Shown here: piece by piece, positions 31,374 through 42,649 of the stretch
Position numbering within the stretch: the stretch's first letter is position 1
Layout: each line of letters begins with the position of its first letter
Assembly (NCBI GenBank): GCA_947579605.1
Contig: OX388317.1
Span: 14,713,384-14,777,383 of the forward strand
Reading direction: 5' to 3'
Length of the DNA stretch: 64,000 nucleotides
Origin: Athripsodes cinereus
Lineage: Eukaryota; Arthropoda; Insecta; Trichoptera; Leptoceridae
Position numbers and translations under genes: made by a program
Notes under the pieces: generated by a model
The model's input: only the letters and a program-made list of their open reading frames with translations
Databases searched by the model: none
What the model was told of the DNA's origin: nothing

Positions 31374-32099
31374 TGTTAGGTACCAACGAGTAGATACCTA
31401 GAATATAGCAGATGTAACTAATAAATTAAAAGGACAATTAAAATTGTAACAATAAGACTAAATTGAAAAGGATGAAATTCTTTTGAAATTATATTTTTAA
31501 ATAGTTTAGTGTTGGTATTGTCTATAGTATTGAATAGACAAATGTTGATATTGTCCTTGAAGAATAATATTGTATCATAAAAGATTGATGCAACAGGAAC
31601 CTTAACAATTAATATTGTTTGGTTAAATTCTTGAGCACCTGCAAGCTATTGTGTAAATAACACAAAAGAGTAAAGGCTAACACCTTACAATAGAAGAGAA
31701 AGCTTATTCTTGCACAATAAGTGTTTCCAAGGAATAAATAAATAATACAAGGGGGTGTAACTATAATTATTATAACATTTTCTAGTATTTCATTGGTTAA
31801 ATTTTAAGAGTTAGCATACCTTGTTATTGGCCATTATCAAATAAGGGTGGCACCAATTGACACACCCACATATTTCAAATTGCATAAAACCGATATGCAG
31901 ACAAAATCTTAGAGATCATTTTCCATCATACATCTTAGAGCGCACATCCCGCTCTCACTACTATCACAAATCTCCAATACATAATCCTACCTGTAATACT
32001 ATAGCATCTGTGTTTGCGATTGAATATAATAATACGAATAAATAATTAATATCACTCCAGAGTTTTATTCGTGTAGTGTGGAACAGAAGACCTTTAACA
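31374..32099 (+). repeat. 3' LTR
   Basis: 726 bp, identical by eye to the 5' LTR. AATAAA at 32037-32042 would serve as the polyadenylation signal of the element transcript. Confidence 0.95.
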
Positions 32100-32103
32100 C
32101 TTT

Positions 32104-32310
32104 CGTATATCACTGTTACGCACAAAATTGTATATCTCTCAAACTTTTACCCACATCCTTCTCAACGGTCTCATTTCTACTGCATTTATGCCACTTTCAT
32201 CCTTCTTTAACTATGTCCACGTCTCACTTCCATACATGAGTGCTGGCACTAAGATAGCAGAGTGCACCAACCTTTTAGCTGTGGTAGACATGTGTGGTAG
32301 ATATATATGA
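32104..32310 (-). mobile_element. RTE-type LINE, upstream half (split by the LTR element)
   Basis: It continues the RTE copy cut at 23907. Minus-strand coding includes AKRLVHSAILVPALMYGSETWT, the block that precedes the RTE C-terminus. The plus-strand words TCTCATTTCTACTGCATTTATG and TCCTTCTTTAACTATGTCCA match the 57.4-kb copy. Truncated upstream near 32310. Confidence 0.8.
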
Positions 32311-32699
32311 ATGATTAACATAATTTTTAATCTCTTTACAAACTCCCGTAATTGTCCAAGTGTGTCATCGTATAGTGTAAAAAAAAAATCATTTATGTCG
32401 AACAATTACATTTAACTCAGATTTTTTTATAAATTATCTGCTGTACGTAATATAATTATGTAGGTACCTACTAGTTTATTTTTTGAGGTAGATAGGTACC
32501 TATTAATTATAAATTTATAAAAAATCTTTCCATGATTTTTTCAAAATTGAAATTTTAGAACCAAAACCAAACAGAAACAAATAAATGTTAAATTGTATGG
32601 ATTACGATTCTAATTTAAAAATGTATACAAAAATTATTCTATAAAAATGTCAATCTATGAAAAAACTTCATCGTTGATTTTGTATAATTATCTATATTG

Positions 32700-32985
32700 T
32701 TTTTCTGAAGACAACAAAAAAAAAGTCGTTGATGGTGGATAATTTTTTTTTTTTTAAATTTCATTATGGCAACACGTGACAGCGGAACTGTCATACAAAC
32801 GTCACTCGTACAAAAGTACAATCCGAATTTCCAATTTTTCCGTTGAATTTTCCAAAAAAAATCTGTCACACAAACCGTCTCCTGATAATTACGAACACAA
32901 AAAAGAATCAGCCAATTCGGTTTAGCCGTTCTCAAGTTATGAGGGAACATACATGGTCAACACATTTTTATTTATATAGATTGTG
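32700..32985 (+). repeat. Common insect LINE-type 3' repeat fragment
   Basis: The stretch CAGCCAATTCGGTTTAGCCG, TTCTCAAGTTATGAGGGAAC, then ACACATTTTTATTTATATAGA is a pattern I know as a dispersed repeat in lepidopteran genomes (gaatcggtccagccgttctcgag type). I think it is a CR1-like LINE 3' region, but the family is from memory only. ORFs through it are not considered real. Confidence 0.5.
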
Positions 32986-32989
32986 TTAT

Positions 32990-35186
32990 TTAGTTCCATT
33001 ACAAAGAATTCGTTTTGATAGAAATCAATTCATATACACAACCTCAGCTTTGTGCTTCCTTAAAACATAATATTTATAGATATAAGCAAAAACATAAATT
33101 GTTGATCTTATGTACTTTTCTCTATTCGTAAAATGGAAACAATATAGGTATATTTTAAAAGTTGATAACTCCGTTTGTCTTTATATAAATATTGATTCAC
33201 AAAATCCAAGTCAAAGAAAATATGTTTCCATTTTCAAATACTGCCTTTGATTTTCAGAAGGCTTTCTAAATGATCTTTACTGTCTAATCTTCAAATTTAG
33301 AAGTGTTTCATTAACAAAATAACAAGTTATAAAATGTAATTACAACACTCAGAATAATGTCTTTTAAAGTTGAAGAATTTCGTTAGTGCCTGAAGGCTGA
33401 CATCTAAGATTATAAACATTAATTGAATCATTCAAATTATACCACGCCCATTACCTCCAAGTGATGAAAGAAACTTACAAAATCAATTGACTATTCAGTA
33501 ATAACATTATATCAGATGGTAGGAGTAGCCATTAATATGGAAGAACTAATTAAAGTGAAGGCTCTGAGAGGACTAATGACTGTGTCGTAGAGCTTTATTG
33601 AAAGGTCGAGTCGTGGAATGAATGGGTTGCATACTTAAAACTTTTAAAGAATTCTAATTGCTGTATTAATATAAATTTAATATTCAATGATGGTCAGGGG
33701 AAATGAGCCAGTACTTAATCCGTAGGTACAGATCTCTATCTGTGACATCAAATTTAGATAACAAATCTTAAAAAATATATTAAAACGCGTGAAATTAAAA
33801 TTTAAGATAATACCAGATGTAAACAATTGTTAAAATGTTTGTGTACCATCGTTTAATACCCGTAGAATACGATTCATATCTTGATGTGTGTGTGGATTGT
33901 CCTACAAGTATTTTTGCATGTACGTAATTAACCAATAATTCTGGAAAAATATTAGGAGTTTTTCTAGACAAGGATGGTAACTTTTATTCAGGAGGTGTTT
34001 TGAGTCTAAATTTTTTTCTCGGGGCATTTTTAAAACAAATTGTCTGTGTTATTATTAAATAAGCACAAATATTAAAAATAACAAAGTACTTACAAAGTTA
34101 CTGTAACAATTGAAAAACGTTTTATTAAATTTATTGTGAGTAATTCCTATCAGAAAACATTTCTTTTATTGCATAATATAGCGAACCTTCGTATGTACCT
34201 ACAGCTTTCTAACTAAAAGCTTTATTATTCAATTTCACATCTGCGTTTATGAGATAATAAAAACAATATAATAAAATAGATTAAATTATAATAAAATAAA
34301 CAAAAATAGGCGATAAAAGAATAATAAATTAATCTTATAAGTCGATTATAGCTGAAAGTGTCTTAATAAGCTGAAGGGTGATGGTAAATTTGACATTAAT
34401 CTGATCTTAACAATAATCATTTAGAAAAGGCTCTCCTTTTCGCTCGTTGTTTTTCTTTGTTCTGCTTTTTATTACACAACAGTATTATCATAGTATTTCT
34501 ATGTACTGTAGATATTTATATTGAATATATTATTTGTCGTCTATTTTTTATGTACTACATTACTCTATGATCTTATAAAATAACATTATTTTCTCACTTC
34601 TTGAAATCTATACGCTAAAATCATTCAGAAACGAATTGATCGTTTTGATTTTATTATTAATATTCAATAGAAGTAATTTAAAACATAATTGTGATAATAA
34701 AATAATCATATAATATTGCTTCTTCTTTTGTTATTTGAATACAAAAGGAAAAAAGCTTCATCCATTCAGATGAACTTTTTGACAAATTAGCTACTTTTCC
34801 TACGATATTAATTTACTTTGTTGGTCTTAGTTAAAATAATAATGAAGTGTAAGCGTTTAAACACATGTATCTAAGCTTTCGTAAATCATTTATTAATGAG
34901 TGAATTCGTGAAGACTTTGTACCTATGTTACTGAAGTTAAGGTGTCACCAAAATTTCACCGAAGTGATTTTGAGGAAACTGAATTATGATTGAGTAACAA
35001 ATGAACATGAGATCACTGCCCTATGTTAAAAGGAAGCATGCGTCAACAGCTGTTTATAGCATTAAATAATATGTTCCGGGTTCACTAGCACCTTATTAAT
35101 TGAATTCATAACACCCTGCTAAATTGGTTTTCAAATAATATCAATAGAAATAAACAAGACTTTAATATAATTTATGCACGTGTTTC
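32990..35186. other. No recognised feature
   Basis: 2.2 kb of AT-rich DNA. No ORF of note, TSD-bound insert or RNA gene found on reading. Confidence 0.45.
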
Positions 35187-35372
35187 TTTTTTTTTTTTTT
35201 TAAAAAGATATATCTGGGTTTTGTTATAAACCCAAATACAACCTTATACACCTTTCACACTAAGCTAAAAGCTTGTGCCGTGAAAGGGGAGTTTGCCGGC
35301 ACCTGGGATCGAACCACGGACCTCTTGTTCTGAAGGCCGAGACTCTACCTCCAGGCTACCGACGAACTCTTT
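35187..35372 (-). mobile_element. tRNA-derived SINE (family B), most complete copy
   Basis: On the minus strand an A-box-like segment (GGTAGCCTGGAGGTAGAG, near 35362-35345) is followed by a B box, GGTTCGATCCC (35315-35305), then the SINE body with GCTTTTAGCTTAGTG and GGGTTTATAACAAAACCC, and a poly-A end (T run at 35187-35201). Box spacing is tRNA-like. Copies at 6.1 and 36.3 kb share the 3' part. Pol III transcription is inferred, and mobilisation by a poly-A LINE is likely. Confidence 0.85.
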
Positions 35373-35396
35373 TGTTTAAATATTCTATCTATTTAT

Positions 35397-35550
35397 CTAC
35401 ACCCCCACACCATATGCCAAGTAGGAAAGGCAGAGAGGACGAAAACCATATAGCTTTGTCGTTACACACTTCTTACGGTTCTTCTATATTAATACAATTT
35501 CAAACGATCGAGCCACGTAGATTACGAAAGTCGGGACAATATGTGGCTTG
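35397..35550 (-). mobile_element. Decayed RTE-type LINE 3' end
   Basis: CACCCCCACACCATATGCCAAG, TAGGAAAGGCAGAGAGGACG and AAACCATATAGC resemble the antisense RTE 3' end, with (CTAT)n before it as a possible tail. No reading frame is kept. Confidence 0.45.
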
Positions 35551-36284
35551 ACCACGTTTAAATATTACTTTTCTACAACTTTATTTACTTTTAAATTCTT
35601 TAAATGTCAAAAAACTATACAATACCTTGTATTTGAGTATGGACGATACACTATTCCTATGACTACAACGTTACGGAGTTAGTAACATTGAAGAAGAGGC
35701 GATTCAACAAGAACACAATTTTTCTAAATAGAGTTGGTTTGTTTCTAACCTGTACCACCAAGAAAAACAATACGACATAATAAAAAAACTATTGGTATAC
35801 GAGCAACTCGTATTTGATTGAAATAAAAATAAATGCATATATGCATTATTTTGATTAATTTAGTTTTCCCCTATAACTTTTTTATTGAAACCACTTCCTC
35901 CGTTTATTTTTCAAATCTTAATTTTAGTTAGAATGCACATTGTATAATATCTAAAATTAAATAATCTTCATGCAGATGGTCTTGCAGTCTTAAACGAAAA
36001 GTTATTCTTAATCCTATAACAGTCTTGCAGCAGGGTGCAAGTGGAGTAAGATCTCCGTGAAATCCTTTTATTTTATTGAGAGGGTCACATTAGGGGAAAC
36101 TGATATTATCGTTTTCCTTCTTTCTTTCAAAGTTTTCATTGCCATTCTTTTCTTTGCACCATTCTACTCGATATGGTGAGTATAGGGAATATTAATTGCA
36201 TATTTACCTTATACTTTCAGACTTCTTACAAATTCAAAGAAAAATGTATTATCTACGAAGACAATAGTTATTCGCTTTGCATGC

Positions 36285-36286
<2 letters not shown>

Positions 36287-36375
<89 letters not shown>

Positions 36376-36420
36376 GATATATCTGGGTTTTTGTTATAAA
36401 CCCATTTTTTTTTTTTTTTT
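36287..36420 (-). mobile_element. SINE family B 3' end with very long poly-A
   Basis: 83 consecutive T (36287-36369), then AAAAAAGATATATCTGGG and GTTATAAACCC, identical in order to the 3' end of the other two copies, then 16 more T. Only the tail-proximal 35 bp of the SINE remain. The poly-Phe ORF here is an artefact. Confidence 0.8.
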
Positions 36421-38694
36421 ACATTACATTATACATAAAACCCAAGTTTTATGTATAATATTTCTATTACTCTCGTATTTATAGGACATTTCATAACTAA
36501 ACCTTAGCTATGATTTTTAAAGGGGGACAACTCATCATGGGCACCCAGAAAACTAGGTAGTGCCGGGTTTCTACCGTTTAAAACCACCTTCTTTTATATC
36601 ACAAAGTAGTGTAGGTACCTGTTTCTCGGCTTAACTACTAACTGTGTTTAGGCATTGTCTTGTCTGCTTCATTTCCCACTGATACCATTGATATCATTAT
36701 AACACAGCGAAAGAATTTCTAGCATCTTCATTATTATGACGTCTTCTTGCTCCATTATAATTTTTTCAATTTGTCCATCTTCCACCCACTCCTTTTTCTG
36801 TCTTTTAGTAGCACCGGAATATGGTGAATATGTTTTAGTAGTACTGAAAACGCCATCGGTTTTCTTGGAATTTGCTTTCAAGATTACCTTCAAGAACTTT
36901 AACCAAAATTTAGTTATGAAAAGTGATAAAAACTGCATAATTTGTCTTATAAAACTAAATATTTTACATACTTCACTCTTCAGATACTTAAGAACAATAA
37001 ACTAAGAAACTGTCTACTTTATACGAGATGTACAATTGTGACTATAGGTAAAGCTCCACAGAAGCAGATTGTCGCAATTCGTGTCTGATTCCAGACGGCT
37101 CCCCTAATAGGCGAGGTTTTAAATGGATTTATCCAGAAGTTTTTAAACTTAAATTACCACAAACCACGTCTTCGAGATTACCGTCTACTTCATGGCAAAT
37201 GTAAGATGTTACCGTGAATTTGGGTTGAATATAGATAGATATTAACATTTCCAACTAGGATATTCAATTCTTAAATCCATTTTGTTTTCTTTAAATAAAA
37301 TTATTATTGCAATGGAAATGTAGAACCTATTACAGGTGAAAAGCAATGAGACATATGCCACATAGCAACTTTTAAAAATAATAACATATTTAAGACAACA
37401 GACTTGCTATAAAAACTGTAGATGAATATGCTTTCATATCAAAGAAAACTGATAGCACAGTATGTACCTGAAAGCAAAAATGAATCAACTTTATGTTTAT
37501 GTTTGCGAGTAGATCTTTTCATTCATTACAAAAGCACTTGTTTGTAACTTTGTGTACAAGTATATTGAATTGATTATGTTATAAGAAAGTTTGTCAATAT
37601 TTTTATTTCAAGGAAAAGGTTACCAAATTTGTATATAACATTTGTGAATAAACAAGTTGAACAAGCAAATATTATTATTTACTCAGCTGACTTAGTTCCA
37701 GCGATCTCATTTGAAATCGCCACGGTAAAAAATAAAGTGATTATTTTTTTAAATATTTCTTGAAATATTTTTTTTATAGTTATATTGTTAACTTTGTATA
37801 CTGCAGCGTATACATTTAAGTACCTTAAAATTTTTGTTGAAAATTTCATGAAACAAATACGTTCTTTTACATCAATGTATACAAACTATTAATATGGTTT
37901 GAAAGAATTGTGTAAAATAATTTGGGATTACCAGTTGATAACAAAACACAATTATTTTCCAAACAAAATATACCAAAATATTTCATCCTATAATGACACT
38001 TCCCGAGAGCAGAGTAGAAAAAGCGATTCTATGCCAATCGAGTGACCTCTTCCAATGACATTTCTAACGTTCTGATGTCGTTGTCATCGGAACCGTGTCT
38101 TGTGATAGAGGGTCTAAAAAATCGTCGAAAACTTGTAGATAGAAGAACAGTGGATTCTTAGGCCTTCTGTTATAAATTTTATAATACAAAGAATATCATA
38201 AAAGAATGTAATATTTTCATTGAGTTGAAAACACAAAAGCATCACACTGTGAACATGTGTTCAAACTGAACGATTTTCATAACTCAGCACGTCAAAGTTC
38301 TCAACTTTGTGTTTAACCTAAAAATGGAAGTGAACATATCGCTGGATGCTACTTTCAATTCAAAATATTTGCATTAGAAATTTACGAGTATGTATGTGTG
38401 TTAACAAAAGTTATGAAACTTTGTATGAGGACTGTATTTACTTATTAAAATAATTATGAAATTTTAATATAAGCGACCTTATAGGTATTTTATGATAATA
38501 TCTATACAACTCTTTTTATCAAGGTTAAACTATAAAGCAAAACAGGGAACATGCATGTGTGAGGAATATGAATAAATGTTATCAATTCATATTAATAAAT
38601 ATACGCTGATCACGAATATCCTAATAAGAAACGATAAAATAAAACTTTTCATTCATTATTTTCATTTTAAAAATCCATATTTTCTGTTATTGAA
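36421..38694. other. No recognised gene
   Basis: AT-rich sequence. ORFs on both strands at 36669-37005 overlap each other and have no known motif. A slightly GC-richer patch at 38000-38140 could not be identified. Confidence 0.4.
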
Positions 38695-39004
38695 TTAGTC
38701 CAGTGTGACGTCGCTAGGCGCTATTTTGTATTGCCACACATTTCACTCTTAGTACTGTTTGTAGCGCCTGATATTGTCAAACACTGCTTCGCCACGAGTG
38801 GACCTTTTTGCGGCGAAGTGCGAAAATTGCTTTTTTAAATGGTGCTAAAAACCTTAAAAATGCACATTTAAAAATAAAAAAGCACCATAATTTTTCTAAT
38901 TTTCTGTACTATTATTTGAGTTTTATTATTTGAGTTGAAAATTTTTTTTTGTGAAAGTTCCCCATTCTAATCGGGCAATTGAGTATATCAATAAACTGGA
39001 CTAA
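38695..39004. mobile_element. Possible 310-bp element with 9-10 bp TIRs
   Basis: TTAGTCCAGT at 38695-38704 faces ACTGGACTAA at 38995-39004. Inside, AGGCGCTA and TAGCGCCT form a second inverted pair, and the segment is richer in GC than its flanks. No clear TSD and no coding capacity. A MITE is one reading, chance another. Confidence 0.35.
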
Positions 39005-39253
39005 GAGCTATTGTTTTAAGATAACTCTATGCACGGAGGTCAATTGATTCACTATAAAAATTATCAGTATGTATTTCATCACAAGATAATTGAAAAAAAC
39101 ACAATATGTAGTTAACTTCCAAATGACTTTATTAACTTCGCGTATAAGTATTAGGAGACTCTCGTCTCCATCATCAGGCGATTAGTAAAAAGTACTTACT
39201 AAAAACTTTTTACTAATCGCCTGATGATGGAGACGAGAGTCTCCGAATACTAG

Positions 39254-42200
39254 ACAAACTAAAGTAAACATTTCTGAGTTGATCCTTTATAATATGCAAG
39301 TTACTAAAAAAACGAAGAGGAACTTAATTGCTCTACATACTCAACCTGAAACAACATCTGCCAGCTCGACGACATGGATTAATGGAATTAACAATGAAGA
39401 CCAGATATCAAATGCGAATGTTTTTATCAAATTTTGACAAAACGAATGATACTATCATAGTTGCTCACCAAAATGTTCAGGGATTGCGGAATAAACTACA
39501 TGAACTGTGTACCTCGATTGAACTAAAAAATATTGATGTACTCTGCCTCACAGAGACTTGGTTAGAATCATGTGAAATTTGTAATTATAATGCATCTAGT
39601 CATAGTATCATAAGTAACTACAGTAGAGTAAATACAACCAGAGGAGGATCAGCTATATATGTTAAAAATACACTTAAAGTAAAGAATCGATTAGATATTG
39701 TTAAATTGTCCCAAGAAAAAATATGTGAAATGAGTTGTGTAGAAATTGATAACCTTATTATTTTGTCGGTATATAGACCTCCTACTGGAAACTTTGACAT
39801 GTTTGTTAATTCGTTAGAAAACACTCTTTTTAAGGTTTCTCAGAGAAATAATAAAAAACTAATTGTATGCGGCGACTTCAATGTAAATTTAAATGAAACG
39901 TGTAAAGAGAGTTGTAAACTTATAGATTTAATGCAATGCTATTTATTGACGCGTAGCATATTCAATGCTACAAGAATAACAAAAACATCATCTACTTGTA
40001 TTGACAATATATTTACTGACCTCGAATTTGACTATACTAAAACTGTAAACTTTGTAAAATCTGATCACAGTGGACAATTAATTAGTGCGAGGATAGATCG
40101 TAAAAAGTGCGAAAGCATGGTGAAAGATGAATTCAAATATAAAAGGTTTTACAATGAACAAAATATAAATGATTTTCTAGAATCTATGAAAGAATATAAA
40201 TATAATTTAAATAATGTAACCGCGGATGCGGCGTTTGTGACTTTTTTTTCAGATGTTATGACGAATTTGAACAGTCATGCACCAATTAAAAGAGTAAAAT
40301 GTAAAAGTAATAAGACATCATGTTCTTGGATAACTCCTGGTATTTTAACTTCAAGAAAAAAACTTTTTGATTTATATAAATTAAAAGAGCGTGACAATTC
40401 ACAAAAGATGAAACTGCACGTTTCTAGATATAGTAAGGTATTTAAAAGGGTGTGTGGTGAGGCAAAAAGATTATTTCATAGTAAAAAAATAAAAACATCT
40501 GAAAATATTATTAAAACTACTTGGAATATTATAAAGCAAGAAACTGGTAAAGAAAATAAATTCAGTAGTGACAAGTCAGATTGCGACAATAATGCTCAAA
40601 CTGCTGACTACTTCAATGACTATTTTGTAAATGTATCTATGTCTCTTACGAATGGGTTAAGCGCCTTAGTGGAGAGGGCTAGAAGTTATTTGGAAAATGT
40701 GAATACTTGCAAAAATGTTTTTTCATTCAATTTGGTGTCAGAGAGTGATATTGTTAATGCGTGTAAACAAATTAAAGCAAAAGACTCTGTGGATTTATGG
40801 GGTATCTCAACAAAATTATTGAAATGTATTATTAATGGACTAGCTTCTAATATTGCAGATATTGTAAATTTATGTCTAAAACAGGGGATTTTCCCAGATT
40901 TATTAAAACTGGCAAGGGTCATACCCATACATAAAAATGGTGATAAAAAAAATCCAGGTAACTTCAGGCCTATCTCGATACTTCCTGTGCTTAGTAAATT
41001 GTTTGAAAAGATTGTTGCTAACCAGGTTCTCCACTTTTTTGAACGAAACAATTTGTTCCATCCACAACAATTTGGCTTCCAAAAGAACAAAAGCACAGCT
41101 GATGGAATAGCATGTTTAATCCATACAATACTAGAATCACTTGATGAAAAGCATGACACATATGGTATCTTTTGTGACTTATCGAAAGCCTTTGATTGTG
41201 TTGACCATGAGATCCTGATTTGTAAGTTAGAATATTATGGAATCACAAATATTGAAAGGGACTTTTTTAAATCATATCTTAATGAAAGAAAACAACTAAC
41301 AGAATTGGATAATATAAAGTCTTCTTATAAGAACATAAACTATGGTGTTCCTCAAGGATCAATTCTTGGTCCATTATTATTTCTTATATATATAAATGAT
41401 TTGCCACTTTCCTTAATTCGAGATGAAAAGATTATAATGTTTGCAGATGATACATCGTTATTAATAAAGGACAGCAAGGACAAAAATGACACAAAAATAA
41501 ACACTATAAATGCTTTAAATAAGGTGGAGGGCTGGTTTTGCGACAACAATCTTATCTTGAATACGACGAAAACTGGTGCGATTCGCTTTTCTCTGAAACG
41601 ATCAGTGCAAGACGACCCGGTCACTTCCATTTTGAGTGATAGAAATATTGCGATTAAAGATGAATGTAAATTTCTAGGTGTCACTGTCGACAAAACGTTG
41701 CAATGGAGCTCACACATTAAAAATTTCGCTCCAAAACTTTGTTCAGCAATTTATGCTATTAAAAAGATAAGAGAGACCTGCGGTGTGGAAGCTGCAAAAC
41801 TAGTGTATTTTTCATATTTTCATAGCATAATGTCATATGGTATACTGTTCTGGGGAAATGCCTCTGAATCACAAAGAATTTTTGTTTTGCAAAAGAGAGC
41901 AATTAGAACTCTTCTCTGCATGAAATATAGGGAATCTTGCAGAAGTGTATTCAGAGAGCAAGAAATCCTAACAGTGCCATCACTTTTCATTTATGAATGT
42001 ATATGTTATGCAAAGAAAAATTTAGATAACACACCACTTAATGAAAACTTTCATAACTATAATACGCGATTAAAACGTAAAATCAGACCAATAGAACACA
42101 GGCTCTCTAAGTTGGATCGTAGCTTTTTGTGTCTAAGTGTAAGACTTTACAACAAGCTTCCAGATGCAATCAAGTGCGATGATGTATTGATCTTCCGGAG

Positions 42201-42526
42201 AAGGGTGAAATCGTATCTGGTTGATAAATCGTTTTATTCCATTGACGAAATGATGAATGAATAGTATTTCATAAGTTTTCATTTATATAATTTGAATTAT
42301 TTATTTTAACATTTGACGTTGTGGATCCGGACTCTTTACATCCGTGATTACAAAAATAATATACATAATTTGATGTTTTGTTTTACTTTGATTGTTCTTT
42401 CATTGATTGTGTTTGAAATTGTGATGAATTTTGTGAATGTATGTATGACGAGTCCAAGTGCCTGCATAACAGAGGCCTAGGGACAATTGGTAAACTATAA
42501 ACTATAACTATAAACTATATCTATAA
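39254..42526 (+). mobile_element. Jockey/CR1-group LINE, 5'-truncated, with (CTATAAA)n tail
   Basis: The 3.27-kb insert has ACTAG at 39249-39253 and 42527-42531 as a short TSD. It comprises a 74-bp start with no complete ORF1, the long endonuclease/RT frame, a 3' UTR (42265-42489), and a tail of CTATAAA/CTATAA repeats rather than poly-A. A 47-codon ORF at 39294-39437 overlaps the main frame and could be the end of ORF1. The insertion site lies within the palindromic TACTAGTA of the hairpin element. Confidence 0.88.
39328..42264 (+). CDS. LINE endonuclease/reverse transcriptase, 978 aa
   Basis: Non-LTR retrotransposon polyprotein that nicks target DNA and copies its RNA into the nick. An APE-type endonuclease spans about residues 42-255: Asn49 in AHQNVQ, Glu76 in CLTETWL, the YRPPTG block, GDFNVN (about 181-186) and the SDH motif (245-247). 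The reverse transcriptase spans about 490-790: NFRPISILP, FCDLSKAFDCVDH, YGVPQGSILGPLLFLIYIND and FADD at 705-708 with both catalytic aspartates. The C-terminal part has YGILFWGN, a HNYNTR motif and KLYNKLP-like RLYNKLP. There is no RNase H, which with the C-terminal pattern points to the Jockey/CR1 group; Daphne-like is possible. No stop or frameshift over 2.9 kb suggests a young copy. The true start is unclear because the 5' end is truncated; the first ~35 residues look like non-native leader. Confidence 0.92.
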   Translation: MLYILNLKQHLPARRHGLMELTMKTRYQMRMFLSNFDKTNDTIIVAHQNVQGLRNKLHELCTSIELKNIDVLCLTETWLESCEICNYNASSHSIISNYSRVNTTRGGSAIYVKNTLKVKNRLDIVKLSQEKICEMSCVEIDNLIILSVYRPPTGNFDMFVNSLENTLFKVSQRNNKKLIVCGDFNVNLNETCKESCKLIDLMQCYLLTRSIFNATRITKTSSTCIDNIFTDLEFDYTKTVNFVKSDHSGQLISARIDRKKCESMVKDEFKYKRFYNEQNINDFLESMKEYKYNLNNVTADAAFVTFFSDVMTNLNSHAPIKRVKCKSNKTSCSWITPGILTSRKKLFDLYKLKERDNSQKMKLHVSRYSKVFKRVCGEAKRLFHSKKIKTSENIIKTTWNIIKQETGKENKFSSDKSDCDNNAQTADYFNDYFVNVSMSLTNGLSALVERARSYLENVNTCKNVFSFNLVSESDIVNACKQIKAKDSVDLWGISTKLLKCIINGLASNIADIVNLCLKQGIFPDLLKLARVIPIHKNGDKKNPGNFRPISILPVLSKLFEKIVANQVLHFFERNNLFHPQQFGFQKNKSTADGIACLIHTILESLDEKHDTYGIFCDLSKAFDCVDHEILICKLEYYGITNIERDFFKSYLNERKQLTELDNIKSSYKNINYGVPQGSILGPLLFLIYINDLPLSLIRDEKIIMFADDTSLLIKDSKDKNDTKINTINALNKVEGWFCDNNLILNTTKTGAIRFSLKRSVQDDPVTSILSDRNIAIKDECKFLGVTVDKTLQWSSHIKNFAPKLCSAIYAIKKIRETCGVEAAKLVYFSYFHSIMSYGILFWGNASESQRIFVLQKRAIRTLLCMKYRESCRSVFREQEILTVPSLFIYECICYAKKNLDNTPLNENFHNYNTRLKRKIRPIEHRLSKLDRSFLCLSVRLYNKLPDAIKCDDVLIFRRRVKSYLVDKSFYSIDEMMNE

Positions 42527-42649
42527 ACTAGTACGCGAAGTTAATAAAGTCATTTGGAAGTTAACTACATATTGTGTTTTTTTTCAATTATCTTGAAATG
42601 GACTTCCAACAAGTAACTTCGGTCAACAATATTAATGTATTTCATCACA

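Larger units (their letters stand above)
23912..32099 (+). mobile_element. Non-autonomous LTR retrotransposon, 8188 bp, gag remnant, no pol
   Basis: Two 726-bp direct repeats that start TGTTAGG and end TTTAACA bound a 6736-bp interior. CTTT at 23908-23911 and 32100-32103 is a 4-bp TSD. A PBS follows the 5' LTR and a purine tract (GAGGGAGG) precedes the 3' LTR. The interior holds a structured leader, a broken gag with a CCHC knuckle, hairpin arrays, then long AT-rich non-coding DNA. No protease, RT, RNase H or integrase frame is visible on either strand. The gag layout and 4-bp TSD fit Ty3/gypsy. Identical LTRs imply recent insertion, so the enzymes must have come in trans, as in large retrotransposon derivatives (LARDs). 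Confidence 0.92.
39084..42634 (+). mobile_element. Penelope-like hairpin element interrupted by a LINE
   Basis: ATGTATTTCATCACA at 39069-39083 and 42635-42649 is an exact 15-bp TSD around the whole composite. The left arm (39090-39180) and right arm are inverted copies, and the right arm is split at ACTAG by the LINE. After the LINE it resumes TACGCGAAGTTAATAAAGTC and ends with ATGGACTTCCAACAAG (Met-Asp-Phe-Gln-Gln). CTGATGA (39221-39227) plus a 6-bp stem GGAGAC/GTCTCC and GAA is present, but the next base is T, not A. It is the same family as 18752-18951. Confidence 0.75.

Noticed and set aside
40686..41159. 157-codon minus-strand ORF
   Set aside because: Antisense shadow of the LINE RT frame, as are 39618-39824 and 41352-41717.
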